Shown here: positions 15,873 to 23,912 of the stretch, piece by piece
Numbering within the stretch: the first letter of the stretch is position 1
Layout of the letters: each line of letters starts with the position of its first letter
Assembly: GCF_029626265.1 (NCBI RefSeq)
Contig: NZ_JARUBN010000001.1
Span: 1,178,001-1,242,000 of the forward strand
Direction of reading: 5' to 3'
Length of the DNA: 64,000 nt
Origin: Micromonospora sp. WMMD1102
GTDB taxonomy: Bacteria; Actinomycetota; Actinomycetes; Mycobacteriales; Micromonosporaceae
Notes under the pieces: generated by a model
Databases searched by the model: none
What the model was told of the DNA's origin: nothing
The model's input: only the letters and a program-made list of their open reading frames with translations
Translations under genes and position numbers: made by a program

Positions 15873-16874
15873 CTAGGCGAGGTCGCGGCGGTGGAAGGCG
15901 GTGAACGCGGCGCCGACGGCCAGCACCGTCAGGCCGAGCAGCACCACGAGCCCGGCCGGCCAGAGGATCGAGTACGACGGGTCGCAGGAGCCCGACCCGA
16001 CCGATCCGGTGCAGTCACCGGCCAGCCCCCAGAGCCGGATCTCGCCACCGACCCAGGCGATCACGTAACTGCTCAGCATCAGCGTGTCCGGCCGGGCGAC
16101 GTCGACGATCCCCATCACGATCCGGCCGCCCGCCTCCCACAGCACCGCGTACCCGGCCGCCACGCCGAGCGCCGCCGAGGTGTGCCGACCCAGCGTGGCC
16201 GTGGCGAAGCCCAGCGCGGTCACCATCAGCACCAGCAGCAGTCCCCGGACGACGGTGACCGTCAGATCGGTCCAGAACGCGCTGTCCGGGCTGCCGGGCA
16301 GGCCGCGCACCTCCGCGATGAGCCGGAACGTGCCGAGGTAGAGCGCGACGGAAACCACCGACAGCCCCAGTACGCCGGCCAGCAGCGTGCCGAGCTTGGT
16401 GCCGAGTACGACCATCCGGCGCGGGCGCCAGAGCAGCAGGTTCGTCATCCCGCCGGAGGTGAGTTCCGCGCCGATGTAGGAGGCGCCGACCAGGAAGCCG
16501 AAGAGGCAGAGGAAGCCGACCAGGAAGTACGTCAGGTCGAGGATCTGCCGATCGAAGACGAAGACACCGGTGAGGAAGTCGGACGCGTCCACCCGGTCCG
16601 GAGCCAGCTCGGCGCAGCCGGCCTGGTACTTCAACTCCAGCTCGGGGTCGCCGCTGCGGCGCGCCGACAGGCAGTCGGCGTACCAGCGCACCGCCTCCGC
16701 CCGCTGCCGCTCCGCCCGCTCCTCGGCCACCCGGATCTCCACCGCGTTGGGCTGGTGCGACCCGGCCAGCGTGGTGGCGACGGTGACCCCGAACGCGGCG
16801 GCCAGCAGCACTACCATGAGTTGCACGAAGCGGCGCGCGGCGAGCCGGCCGAACTCGGCGCGTACCAGCCTCAC
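15873..16874 (-). CDS. ABC-2 type transporter permease
   Basis: 333 residues with six hydrophobic segments (QLMVVLLAAAFGVTVATTL; LTYFLVGFLCLFGFLVGASY; LGTLLAGVLGLSVVSVALYL; GLLLVLMVTALGFATATLG; plus two C-terminal). A large polar loop after TM1 contains two cysteines, and the GAELTSGGMTNLLLWRPRR segment is typical of ABC-2 membrane subunits. Its GTG start overlaps the TGA of the ATPase gene (GTGA at 16874-16871), so the two are translationally coupled. Substrate unknown. Confidence 0.85.
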   Translation of the reverse strand: MRLVRAEFGRLAARRFVQLMVVLLAAAFGVTVATTLAGSHQPNAVEIRVAEERAERQRAEAVRWYADCLSARRSGDPELELKYQAGCAELAPDRVDASDFLTGVFVFDRQILDLTYFLVGFLCLFGFLVGASYIGAELTSGGMTNLLLWRPRRMVVLGTKLGTLLAGVLGLSVVSVALYLGTFRLIAEVRGLPGSPDSAFWTDLTVTVVRGLLLVLMVTALGFATATLGRHTSAALGVAAGYAVLWEAGGRIVMGIVDVARPDTLMLSSYVIAWVGGEIRLWGLAGDCTGSVGSGSCDPSYSILWPAGLVVLLGLTVLAVGAAFTAFHRRDLA

Positions 16875-17896
16875 GACTCCGCCCTCCCGCCGTCGTCGCT
16901 GACGCTGATCTCCAACGGGTCGTCCGGCGGGTTGTCCGGCCGCACCGACTCGTCCACCTGGCGGGGCACCCCGGGCCGGGGGCGGGTGCCCGTCAATTCC
17001 AGGAAGACGCTCTCCAGATCGGGGGTGAGCGGGGTCAGCTCGCGCAGCCAGACCGCCTGCTCGCCGAGGAGCCGGCTGATCCGGGCCGGATCGTCCACCT
17101 CGGAGACCACCAGGTGGTCGGCGTGCACCGCCACCGGCAACCCGGCCGCCCGGACGAGTTCGGCCGCCCTGGGCCGGTCGTCGGCGGCGACCCGGACCCG
17201 GAACTCGCGCTGGTCGAAGCCGGCCAGCACCTCGCCGACCGGGCCGGCGGCGACCCGCCGGCCCCGGGAGATGATCGTCACGTGGTCGCAGACCTGCTGG
17301 ACCTCGCCGAGGATGTGGCTGGAGACCAGCACGGTGACCCCGGCGGCGGCGAGCTCGCGCATCAGGTCCCGCATCTCGCGGATGCCCGCCGGGTCCAGCC
17401 CGTTGGCCGGCTCGTCCAGGATCAGCAGCTCGGGCCGTTTCAGCAGCGCGGTGGCGACCGCCAGCCGCTGCTTCATGCCCAGCGAGTAGGACTTGACCCG
17501 CTCGTCGGCCCGGTCCCGGAGCCCGACCCGGGTCAGCACCTCGTCCACCCGGGCCGGTGCCACGCCACCGGCGATGGCGAGCAGCCGCAGCGCGCGCCGG
17601 CCGGTGAAGTTGCCGAAGAACTGCGGGCTCTCCACGATGGCCCCGAACCGGTCGACCACGGCGGGCAGCCGCTGCGGCGCAGGCTCGCCGAACAGGGCCA
17701 TCCGGCCGCTGTCCGCGCGGACCAGCCCGAGCAGCGTGCGCAGAGTGGTGGTCTTGCCGGACCCGTTCGGGCCGAGGAAGCCGTGCACCTGACCAGGCTC
17801 GACGAGCATGTCGAACCCGTCCAGCGCGGTCCGGCGGCCCCGGCGCACACTGCTGAACGTCTTGCGCAGGCGGTCGATCTCGATCACCGCAGGCAC
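16871..17896 (-). CDS. ABC transporter ATP-binding protein (exporter type)
   Basis: 341 residues. Walker A GPNGSGKTT, Q-loop region VESPQFFGNFTGRRAL, signature SLGMKQRLAVA (a variant of LSGGQ), Walker B LLILDEPANGLDP and H-loop SSHIL are all present in the first 220 residues; the C-terminal ~100 residues are the DUF4162-like extension common in exporters. GTG at 17896 follows GGGGAGG; the longer open frame upstream overlaps the divergent ABC gene. It forms a complete exporter with the permease at 15873. Confidence 0.9.
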   Translation of the reverse strand: MPAVIEIDRLRKTFSSVRRGRRTALDGFDMLVEPGQVHGFLGPNGSGKTTTLRTLLGLVRADSGRMALFGEPAPQRLPAVVDRFGAIVESPQFFGNFTGRRALRLLAIAGGVAPARVDEVLTRVGLRDRADERVKSYSLGMKQRLAVATALLKRPELLILDEPANGLDPAGIREMRDLMRELAAAGVTVLVSSHILGEVQQVCDHVTIISRGRRVAAGPVGEVLAGFDQREFRVRVAADDRPRAAELVRAAGLPVAVHADHLVVSEVDDPARISRLLGEQAVWLRELTPLTPDLESVFLELTGTRPRPGVPRQVDESVRPDNPPDDPLEISVSDDGGRAES

Positions 17897-17994
17897 GTCG
17901 TACCTCCCCGCCGAGTGACATCCGACACGGCGTCCCAGCCTAAGGCCCGGACGCTGCCCGCAGGGGGAGCGCCGCTGCGTGGTTGGATGGTCGG

Positions 17995-18834
17995 GTGCGT
18001 GATGATCCGGTTTCCGTCCCCGCCGACGCCGGCTCCCCGGCACCGGTACCCCCGGACGTGGTGATCGACTTCCACGGGGTCGCCGTACTCCGTTCCGGCA
18101 CCGCACTGCTGCGTGACGTGACGTGGCGGGTGTGGCCGGACGAACGCTGGGTGGTCCTCGGGCCGAACGGCGCGGGCAAGACGACACTGCTCAACCTGGC
18201 GGCCGGACGGTTGCACCCGACCAGTGGCCTGGTGCACGCGCTCGGCGAGCGGGTCGGGCGTACCGACCTCGCCGAGCTGCGTACCCGGATCGGGTTGACC
18301 ACGGCGGCGCTTGCCGAGCGGATCCCCGGCGAGGAGCGGGTCCGCGACGTGGTGCTGACCGCCGCCTGGTCGGTGGTGGGTCGCTGGCGTGAGCGGTACG
18401 ACACGATGGACGAGACGCGGGCCAACGCCCTGCTCGACCAGCTCGGTGTGCTGCCGCTGGCCGATCGCTCCTACGGGACCCTCTCCGAGGGCGAGCGGAA
18501 GCGGACCCAGATCGCCCGCGCGTTGATGACCGACCCGGAGCTGCTGCTGCTCGACGAGCCGGCGGCCGGGCTGGACCTCGGCGGCCGGGAGGACCTGGTG
18601 GCCCGGCTGGCCGGGCTGGCCCACGACCCGGACGCTCCCGCGATGGTGCTCGTCACGCACCACGTGGAGGAGATCCCGCCGGGCTTCACCCACGCCATGC
18701 TGCTGCGCGAGGGCGGCATCGTGGCGCAGGGCCCGCTCGCCGAGACCGTCACCGGCGAATACCTTTCCAAGACCTTCGGGGTGCCGCTGGTGGTGGAGCG
18801 CTCCGGCGACCGCTACACGGCCCGCGCCGCCTGA
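17995..18834 (+). CDS. ABC transporter ATP-binding protein (orphan)
   Basis: About 279 residues. Walker A GPNGAGKTT, signature LSEGERKRTQIARAL and Walker B LLLLDEPAAGLDLGG are intact; the H-loop is VTHHVEEIPPGFTHAML. The whole layout (HHVEEIPPGF, SEGERKR) resembles stand-alone ModF/YnjD-like ATPases rather than importers with adjacent permeases, and no permease is next to it. TTG 17983 and GTG 17995 are both possible starts; no clear ribosome site precedes either, so a leaderless mRNA is possible. Confidence 0.85.
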   Translation: MRDDPVSVPADAGSPAPVPPDVVIDFHGVAVLRSGTALLRDVTWRVWPDERWVVLGPNGAGKTTLLNLAAGRLHPTSGLVHALGERVGRTDLAELRTRIGLTTAALAERIPGEERVRDVVLTAAWSVVGRWRERYDTMDETRANALLDQLGVLPLADRSYGTLSEGERKRTQIARALMTDPELLLLDEPAAGLDLGGREDLVARLAGLAHDPDAPAMVLVTHHVEEIPPGFTHAMLLREGGIVAQGPLAETVTGEYLSKTFGVPLVVERSGDRYTARAA

Positions 18835-18909
18835 CCGGCACCGCCCGAGCCACCTGACCGGCGACCGCTGCACCGCCCGCGCCGCCTGACCGGCACCGCC
18901 CGAGCCACC
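18805..18909. repeat. 50-bp tandem duplication of the ABC gene end
   Basis: The segment 18805-18854, which contains the last codons and stop of the ABC gene, recurs at 18860-18909 with 48 of 50 positions identical (55-bp period). The second copy is therefore a non-coding echo of the 3' end of the gene. Confidence 0.85.
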
Positions 18910-18925
18910 CGCGTCGGAGCGAGGG

Positions 18926-19939
18926 TCAGCGGGTGGTGGCCGGTGCTGTCGCTGTCGCGCTGCGGATCATCGGGAGCAGGGTGTCGGCGGCCAGGGTGAT
19001 CTGGGCGACCGCCGACTGGGCGTCCCGGGGCGGGACGAAGACCACGGCGTCGGCGCTCGCCTCCCGGAGCCGGGCCACCGCCGTCGCGCACTGCTCGACG
19101 TCGCCGGCCGTGGTGAACCGGTCGAGATAGTGCTCGGGCAGCGCCGCCGCCAGCGCCTTGGCGCCGGACGAACCGGCCAGCATCGAGGTGATCTCGTCGG
19201 CCAGGTCGGCGTCGGCCGGCGGCAACGCCCAGCCGCCGGCGAGCTGGGCGGCGAACTCCCGGCGGGCGCTGCCCCGACCCTCGTCGAAGTCGAGGTGGGC
19301 GTAGACGGTCAGCCGGTGGTCGTCGGTACGGCCGGCTTCCCGCCGCCCCTCGTCGATCAGCCCCCGGGCCCACCGCACGTACGCCGGATTGGCGCCCTCG
19401 GCCAGGATGGTGCCGTCGGCCACCCGGCCCGACAGCCGCAGCGACTTCTCGGCACGCACCCCGGTGGAGATCGGGGGCGGCTGCTCCGGCGGGAACTCCA
19501 ACGCCACCTCGCGGAGCCGGGCGTGCCGGCCGGCGACGGTGACCCGTTCCCCGGCCAGCAGGGCGCGTACCGCCGCCACGGTCTCCGCCAGCACCGCCAG
19601 CGGCGACGGGTGGGCGGCGCCGACCTGTCGGACCCAGTCCGGCACGCCGTGACCGAAGCCGGGCAGGATCCGCCCCGGGAAGAGCCGGGCCAGGTTGGCC
19701 AGCTCCATCGCGGCCACGGCAGGATTGCGGAACGCCGCCGGCAGGATGCCGATGCCGATCCTGAGCCGGTCGGTCACCGCCGCGGCGACGGCGGCGCTGG
19801 AGACGCCGCCGCCGAAGAAGCAGTCCTCGACCACCCACAACTCGTCGTAACCGAGCCGCTCCACCAGCCGGGCGTACGCCGGAAGCTGCTCCGGGGCGTT
19901 GTCGCAGCGGTACATCACGCCGATCGGCATCTGACCCAT
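18926..19939 (-). CDS. LLM-class flavin-dependent oxidoreductase (luciferase-like)
   Basis: 337 residues with the bacterial-luciferase-like TIM barrel: MPIGVMYRCDNAPEQLPAYA, ERLGYDELWVVEDCFFGGGV, RLRIGIGILPAAFRNPAVAA, LFPGRILPGFGHGVPDWVRQ and FPPEQPPPISTGVRAEKS separated by loops. These resemble F420-dependent LLM enzymes common in actinomycetes, though FMN cannot be excluded. ATG at 19939 or 19930 can start the protein; a 19-bp palindrome sits immediately upstream. It is divergent from ribokinase. Confidence 0.87.
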   Translation of the reverse strand: MGQMPIGVMYRCDNAPEQLPAYARLVERLGYDELWVVEDCFFGGGVSSAAVAAAVTDRLRIGIGILPAAFRNPAVAAMELANLARLFPGRILPGFGHGVPDWVRQVGAAHPSPLAVLAETVAAVRALLAGERVTVAGRHARLREVALEFPPEQPPPISTGVRAEKSLRLSGRVADGTILAEGANPAYVRWARGLIDEGRREAGRTDDHRLTVYAHLDFDEGRGSARREFAAQLAGGWALPPADADLADEITSMLAGSSGAKALAAALPEHYLDRFTTAGDVEQCATAVARLREASADAVVFVPPRDAQSAVAQITLAADTLLPMIRSATATAPATTR

Positions 19940-19958
19940 GTCTGGCAGCCTGCCAGAC
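19940..19958. promoter_or_regulatory. 19-bp perfect palindrome between divergent genes
   Basis: GTCTGGCAG-C-CTGCCAGAC is a perfect inverted repeat with a single central base, abutting the LLM start codon and 59 bp before the ribokinase start. The position fits an operator; no regulator gene is adjacent. Confidence 0.5.
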
Positions 19959-20016
19959 GACACCGACAACGGCCGGTTCTAGACTCGACCCGTCGCCGAA
20001 TCGGGAGGTGCCGCCG

Positions 20017-20916
20017 GTGAGCCGGCCTCGGGTCGTAGTCATGGGCAGCGCGAACATGGACCTGGTGGTCACCACCGGTGCCCTGCCGAAGCCGGGCGAG
20101 ACGGTCTTCGGCACCGATTTCGTCATGGTGGCCGGCGGCAAGGGCGCCAACCAGGCGATCGCGGCCACCCGGGCCGGTGCCGACGGTGCCCTGCTCGGCG
20201 CGATCGGCTCGGACTCGTTCGGCGTGACGCTCAAGGCCCGGATTTCGGCCGCCGGGGTGGACACCGAACGGCTCCGGGTGGTCTACGGCTCCTCCGGGGT
20301 GGCGGTGATCACCGTCGACGCCGAGGGCGAGAACACCATCGTGGTCACCCCGGCCGCGAACTCGGCGTTCACCGGCCTGACCGAGAGCGAGCTGACCGCC
20401 GTACGCGAGGCTGACGTGCTGGTCGCCCAGCTGGAGATCCCGGTCGGCACGGTGACCGCGGCGGCTCGGGCGGCCCGCTCCGCCGGCGCCCGGGTGCTGC
20501 TGAACGCGGCGCCCGCCCAGCCGGTACCGGTCGAGCTGCTGGACTGCGTCGACCTGCTGGTGGTCAACGAGGCCGAGGCGCGGGCGATCACCGGACACGG
20601 TCAGGAGGACCCGGCGGCGCTGCTGGCCGTGGTGCCCCGGGTGGTGCTGACCTTGGGCCGGCACGGCGCCTGGTACGGCGACCGCGAGGGCACCGCCGTG
20701 CACGTACCCGCGGTCAAGGTGGACCTGGTCGACTCGACGGGTGCCGGTGACGCCTTCACCGGTGCGCTGGCGGTGGCCTGGGGTGAGGGCCGGGAGCCGC
20801 TCGACGCGGTGCGTTGGGCGAGCGCCGCCGGTGCCGCCTGTGCCCGCCGGCTCGGCGCCTCGGTCTCGCTGCCGCTCCGGTCCGAGATCGACTCCCTCTA
20901 CGCCCCCGGAGATTGA
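20017..20916 (+). CDS. rbsK: Ribokinase (PfkB family)
   Basis: 299 residues. N-terminal MGSANMDLVVTTGALPKPGE and VAGGKGANQAIAATRAGADG are the ribokinase substrate-binding signature; DLVDSTGAGDAFTGALAVAW carries the anion hole GAGD with the catalytic Asp, and NAAPAQPVP and VVNEAEA follow the family pattern. It phosphorylates ribose to ribose-5-phosphate. GTG at 20017 is preferred over 20008 because GGGAGG at 20003-20008 then lies at proper spacing. A second, truncated paralogue lies at 25778. Confidence 0.92.
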   Translation: MSRPRVVVMGSANMDLVVTTGALPKPGETVFGTDFVMVAGGKGANQAIAATRAGADGALLGAIGSDSFGVTLKARISAAGVDTERLRVVYGSSGVAVITVDAEGENTIVVTPAANSAFTGLTESELTAVREADVLVAQLEIPVGTVTAAARAARSAGARVLLNAAPAQPVPVELLDCVDLLVVNEAEARAITGHGQEDPAALLAVVPRVVLTLGRHGAWYGDREGTAVHVPAVKVDLVDSTGAGDAFTGALAVAWGEGREPLDAVRWASAAGAACARRLGASVSLPLRSEIDSLYAPGD

Positions 20917-20992
20917 GCCCGGCCGCGCACCCCGGGGCTGATGTCGGCTGCGCACCGCCCCGGGGGTTGATCGGAGGGCGCACGATGGAGGC

Positions 20993-21412
20993 ATGGTGCG
21001 ATTCGTGCTCAACCTGCTCTGGCTGATCTTCGGTAGCGGCATCGCCCTCGCCATCGGGTACGGGATCGCCGCCCTGATCTGCTTCGTGCTGGTCGTGACC
21101 ATCCCGTTCGGCGTCGCCGCGCTGCGACTGGCCTACTACTCGCTCTGGCCGTTCGGCCGGACCCTGGTGGCGAAGCCCGGCGCCGGGCTCGGCTCGGGGC
21201 TGGCGAACGTGCTCTGGGTGGTGCTGGCCGGCTGGTGGCTGGCACTCGCGCACATCGTCGCCGGGATCGCGCTCTGCGTCACGATCATCGGTATCCCGTT
21301 CGGCATCGCCAACTTCAAGCTGGTCCCGGCGGCGTTCTGGCCGCTCGGCCGCGAGGTGGTGGAGGTCGACGACCTCCGCCGGCCGGGCGTGGCGCCCACC
21401 CCGGCGAGCTGA
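20993..21412 (+). CDS. YccF-domain membrane protein
   Basis: 139 residues with two copies of the YccF unit: RFVLNLLWLIFGSGIALAIG, then VVTIPFGVAALRLAYYSLWP in the first half; LANVLWVVLAGWWLALAHIV, then ITIIGIPFGIANFKLVPAAFW-like sequence in the second. IPFG and WPFGR/WPLGR are diagnostic. Inner-membrane protein of unknown function. Confidence 0.88.
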   Translation: MVRFVLNLLWLIFGSGIALAIGYGIAALICFVLVVTIPFGVAALRLAYYSLWPFGRTLVAKPGAGLGSGLANVLWVVLAGWWLALAHIVAGIALCVTIIGIPFGIANFKLVPAAFWPLGREVVEVDDLRRPGVAPTPAS

Positions 21413-21443
21413 CGCCGACGGCCCCCGGGTGGCATCCGGGGGC

Positions 21444-22652
21444 TCACCGCCACTCCAGGAACACCATGTCGGACGTCAGGCCAGCACCGGGGATCGGGAT
21501 CGTCCTTCCGCCCGGCGCGGTCGACACCACCCGGAAGTCGGGCTGCTGCCCCGGCTCCCCGTACCGGTCGTTCGGGGGGTGCACAGCGACGACGAACCTC
21601 GTGCCGTCCGTGGAGACCAGCATCCCCTGGGCCACGGTCCAGCGATCCGGGCCGACCACGTCGATCGGAGCACCGACGGTACGACCGGATTGGGCGTCGA
21701 CGGCCTGGAAGGACCCGGACGAGGCGCGGCACAGCAGCAGACTGTCGTCGATCCAGCCGACGACGCCGAGACAGTCGCTGGCCAGGGTGGCGTTGCGGGC
21801 TGACGTCGCGGTGAGCGAGCCCGAGGAGTCCGGTACGTCGAAGACGTTTCCGAAGACCTTCGGCACGCTCGCCGTGAGGCGGCGGCTGTTCGGCGAGAAG
21901 CGGACCATGTCCGCCTGGACGGCGCGCGGGGGCTTCCCCGAGACGGTCAACGCGAGACCGTGCCCGGCGGCGGGCCCCTCGTCCGAGAGGCGGTGGTCTC
22001 CCTCGACGGCCCGGGAACCGATCCGCCGCTCCCCGGACCGGGTCGTGTAGGTGAACCACACGCTGCCCCCGTCGGGCGACATAACGGCGTTCTGCTCGTC
22101 GTCGCTCGTGGCGTCGTCCAGGCGCACGATCTCGTCCTGGCCGTCGTCGTGCTGCACGAAGCCGGCGTACGTGCCCTTGCCGCCGGGGTCCCGGAGCACC
22201 ACCGCCATCCGGGTGTATCCGAGGTCGAAGAGGGAGCGGATCCGGGGCACCAGATGCTCCAGGCTGTCCGCGCGGTAGGGAGACGAGGTTTCGGAGCCCT
22301 GTTGTCGGCAGAGATCCACGAGGGGGCTGCTGACCGCCTCGACGCCGGGAACGTTGCTGAAGGCGGCGTCGGTCGGGATGGCGAAGAGCCGCTCGTCGAA
22401 TCTCTTCCAGTTGTCGGGATCCCATGCCTCCACGGCAACCGCCGCGTACCGTCCCCCCAGCAGGCAGCTCGCGGTGATGACGCTGCCCTTGCGGGTGAAC
22501 GGGGTGTCGGGCATCGGGTAGGCGTCGTTGCCCTGGTAGGCCACCGGCGGCTCCGGATCTGGCTTCTTCCCGCCCGGCCCGGAGGTGCAGGCGCCCAGGC
22601 ACAGGACGGCCAGCAGGACGGTCGCGGTCCTCCTGGTTACGGCCCGCCGCAT
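21444..22652 (-). CDS. Predicted secreted lipoprotein of unknown function (beta-propeller-like)
   Basis: 402 residues. MRRAVTRRTATVLLAVLCLGAC is a lipoprotein signal with lipobox LGAC (split here as MRRAVTRRT and ATVLLAVLCLGAC). The mature part has repeated strand-rich segments with SPDG/SPNS motifs (AVMSPDGGSVWFTYTTRSGE; MVRFSPNSRRLTASVPKV; MLVSTDGTRFVVAVHPPND) as in TolB/WD40-type propellers. ATG at 22652 overlaps the end of the upstream membrane-protein gene by 16 bp, so the two are co-translated. Function not recognised. Confidence 0.75.
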   Translation of the reverse strand: MRRAVTRRTATVLLAVLCLGACTSGPGGKKPDPEPPVAYQGNDAYPMPDTPFTRKGSVITASCLLGGRYAAVAVEAWDPDNWKRFDERLFAIPTDAAFSNVPGVEAVSSPLVDLCRQQGSETSSPYRADSLEHLVPRIRSLFDLGYTRMAVVLRDPGGKGTYAGFVQHDDGQDEIVRLDDATSDDEQNAVMSPDGGSVWFTYTTRSGERRIGSRAVEGDHRLSDEGPAAGHGLALTVSGKPPRAVQADMVRFSPNSRRLTASVPKVFGNVFDVPDSSGSLTATSARNATLASDCLGVVGWIDDSLLLCRASSGSFQAVDAQSGRTVGAPIDVVGPDRWTVAQGMLVSTDGTRFVVAVHPPNDRYGEPGQQPDFRVVSTAPGGRTIPIPGAGLTSDMVFLEWR

Positions 22653-23731
22653 ACCGGATCCTGAGGCTGCTGGTGGCACGGCGTCCAGGGAACCGAGCCG
22701 AACAACCACTTCTGTCGAGGGTTCGCGGGGGCCGACTCGGTACGGATTCGGATGGGCTCACCCTCGCTGTCCTTCAGCGGGACGTACTCCTCCTTGTTGT
22801 GGGCGTCCACGTAGTGGACCTCGATCCCCCACTCGCACGACTGGCCCGGCGGTGCGATCGCCTCCACCCTGAGGCCGCCCGAGGGCTGACCTCCACCGAC
22901 CTCGATCATCCGGGTGCTGAAATAGGGCTTGCCCTGCCCCTCGGTCTGGTCGGTCAGGACCGGCTCTCCGGCGCGCGGCGGAATGTGTAGCTGGACGCCC
23001 TCGTAGGGCACGCCGCCTTCCGGCGGGTAGAAGACAGCGGCTCTCGCGGTGCTTTTCTCGCACCTGACGTCGACGACTCTCCAGTCGTCGACGAGCACGG
23101 GATATGCGCGGGTGCTCAGAAAACTGATCTTGAATATGTCGGCGAGCTCCATGTCGTCGGACGGCTGTCGTCCTGCGGACCCTGCCTTCGCGTGTTCCAG
23201 GACGGACTCGTACGCCAGCGGACGGCCGCCCAGACCCTGGAGGTACGCGAAGGCGTGCGAACCGTTCCTGGACGTCATCTCCCTCGTTTCCCCGGCGGTC
23301 AGTTCCCGGTCGAGGACCATGACCCAGTTGGCCGGCTCGCTTCGCTCCGGCTGCACGGACACCGCGAAGGGCGGTTGTTCCGCGTCGTACGCCTTCTGGG
23401 AATCGTTCTCCTTGTCGACAGTCCGCCCGATCTGGAGATATGTGAACCCTGCCGCGAGTATCGCGGAGAAGACGCTGGACGCGACCCACACCAGCACCCA
23501 CCGCCGCTTCCGGCGGGGGGAAGCCGTGGGCTCCACCCCGAGTTGCTCGAGGACAATGCCCCGATAACCGTCGCCGGTGTCGTTACCGCTGCCTGCGGGA
23601 CTCCGCTGCGGGGCGGGGTCGGGGGTCGAATCCCCGTCGGGGTTCCGTCGCGCCGTCGGTTCCGGCGGGCCGGCGCTGTGCCCGACAGGCTCCGGCTCCG
23701 GGGACCCGCCGAGTGGGGCGGACGCGGTCAT
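22637..23731 (-). CDS. Predicted single-pass membrane protein of unknown function
   Basis: 364 residues. A Pro/Ser/Gly-rich cytoplasmic N-terminus (about 1-75) precedes one TM (about 80-103, WVLVWVASSVFSAILAAGF), preceded by PRRKRRW (positive-inside). The rest is an extracytoplasmic domain with several cysteines (VDVRCEKST; GQSCEWGIEV; TPCHQQPQDPVC). ATG at 23731 follows GAGGAACAGGC. It forms a two-gene unit with the overlapping lipoprotein gene. No family recognised. Confidence 0.7.
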   Translation of the reverse strand: MTASAPLGGSPEPEPVGHSAGPPEPTARRNPDGDSTPDPAPQRSPAGSGNDTGDGYRGIVLEQLGVEPTASPRRKRRWVLVWVASSVFSAILAAGFTYLQIGRTVDKENDSQKAYDAEQPPFAVSVQPERSEPANWVMVLDRELTAGETREMTSRNGSHAFAYLQGLGGRPLAYESVLEHAKAGSAGRQPSDDMELADIFKISFLSTRAYPVLVDDWRVVDVRCEKSTARAAVFYPPEGGVPYEGVQLHIPPRAGEPVLTDQTEGQGKPYFSTRMIEVGGGQPSGGLRVEAIAPPGQSCEWGIEVHYVDAHNKEEYVPLKDSEGEPIRIRTESAPANPRQKWLFGSVPWTPCHQQPQDPVCGGP

Positions 23732-23912
23732 GCCTGTTCCTCGACAGAGTCGGTGAGAACGGCCGGACGGAGACGCGGGGCGGAGCCCATAACCGTCATG
23801 GTTGTCGACTCTATGGTTCGCCCGCAACGGACGGGAGATGACGAACCTCGATTTCCCGACGGCTTTCCGACACCGGATCCAGGATGCCGGGGGTACTGGC
23901 GGCGCGGCCGGG

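Noticed and set aside
15873..17921. A 682-residue minus-strand open frame covering both ABC genes
   Set aside because: Its first half is an out-of-frame shadow of the ATPase gene; only the last 333 residues from GTG 16874 are the permease, and the ATPase is in another frame with proper Walker motifs.
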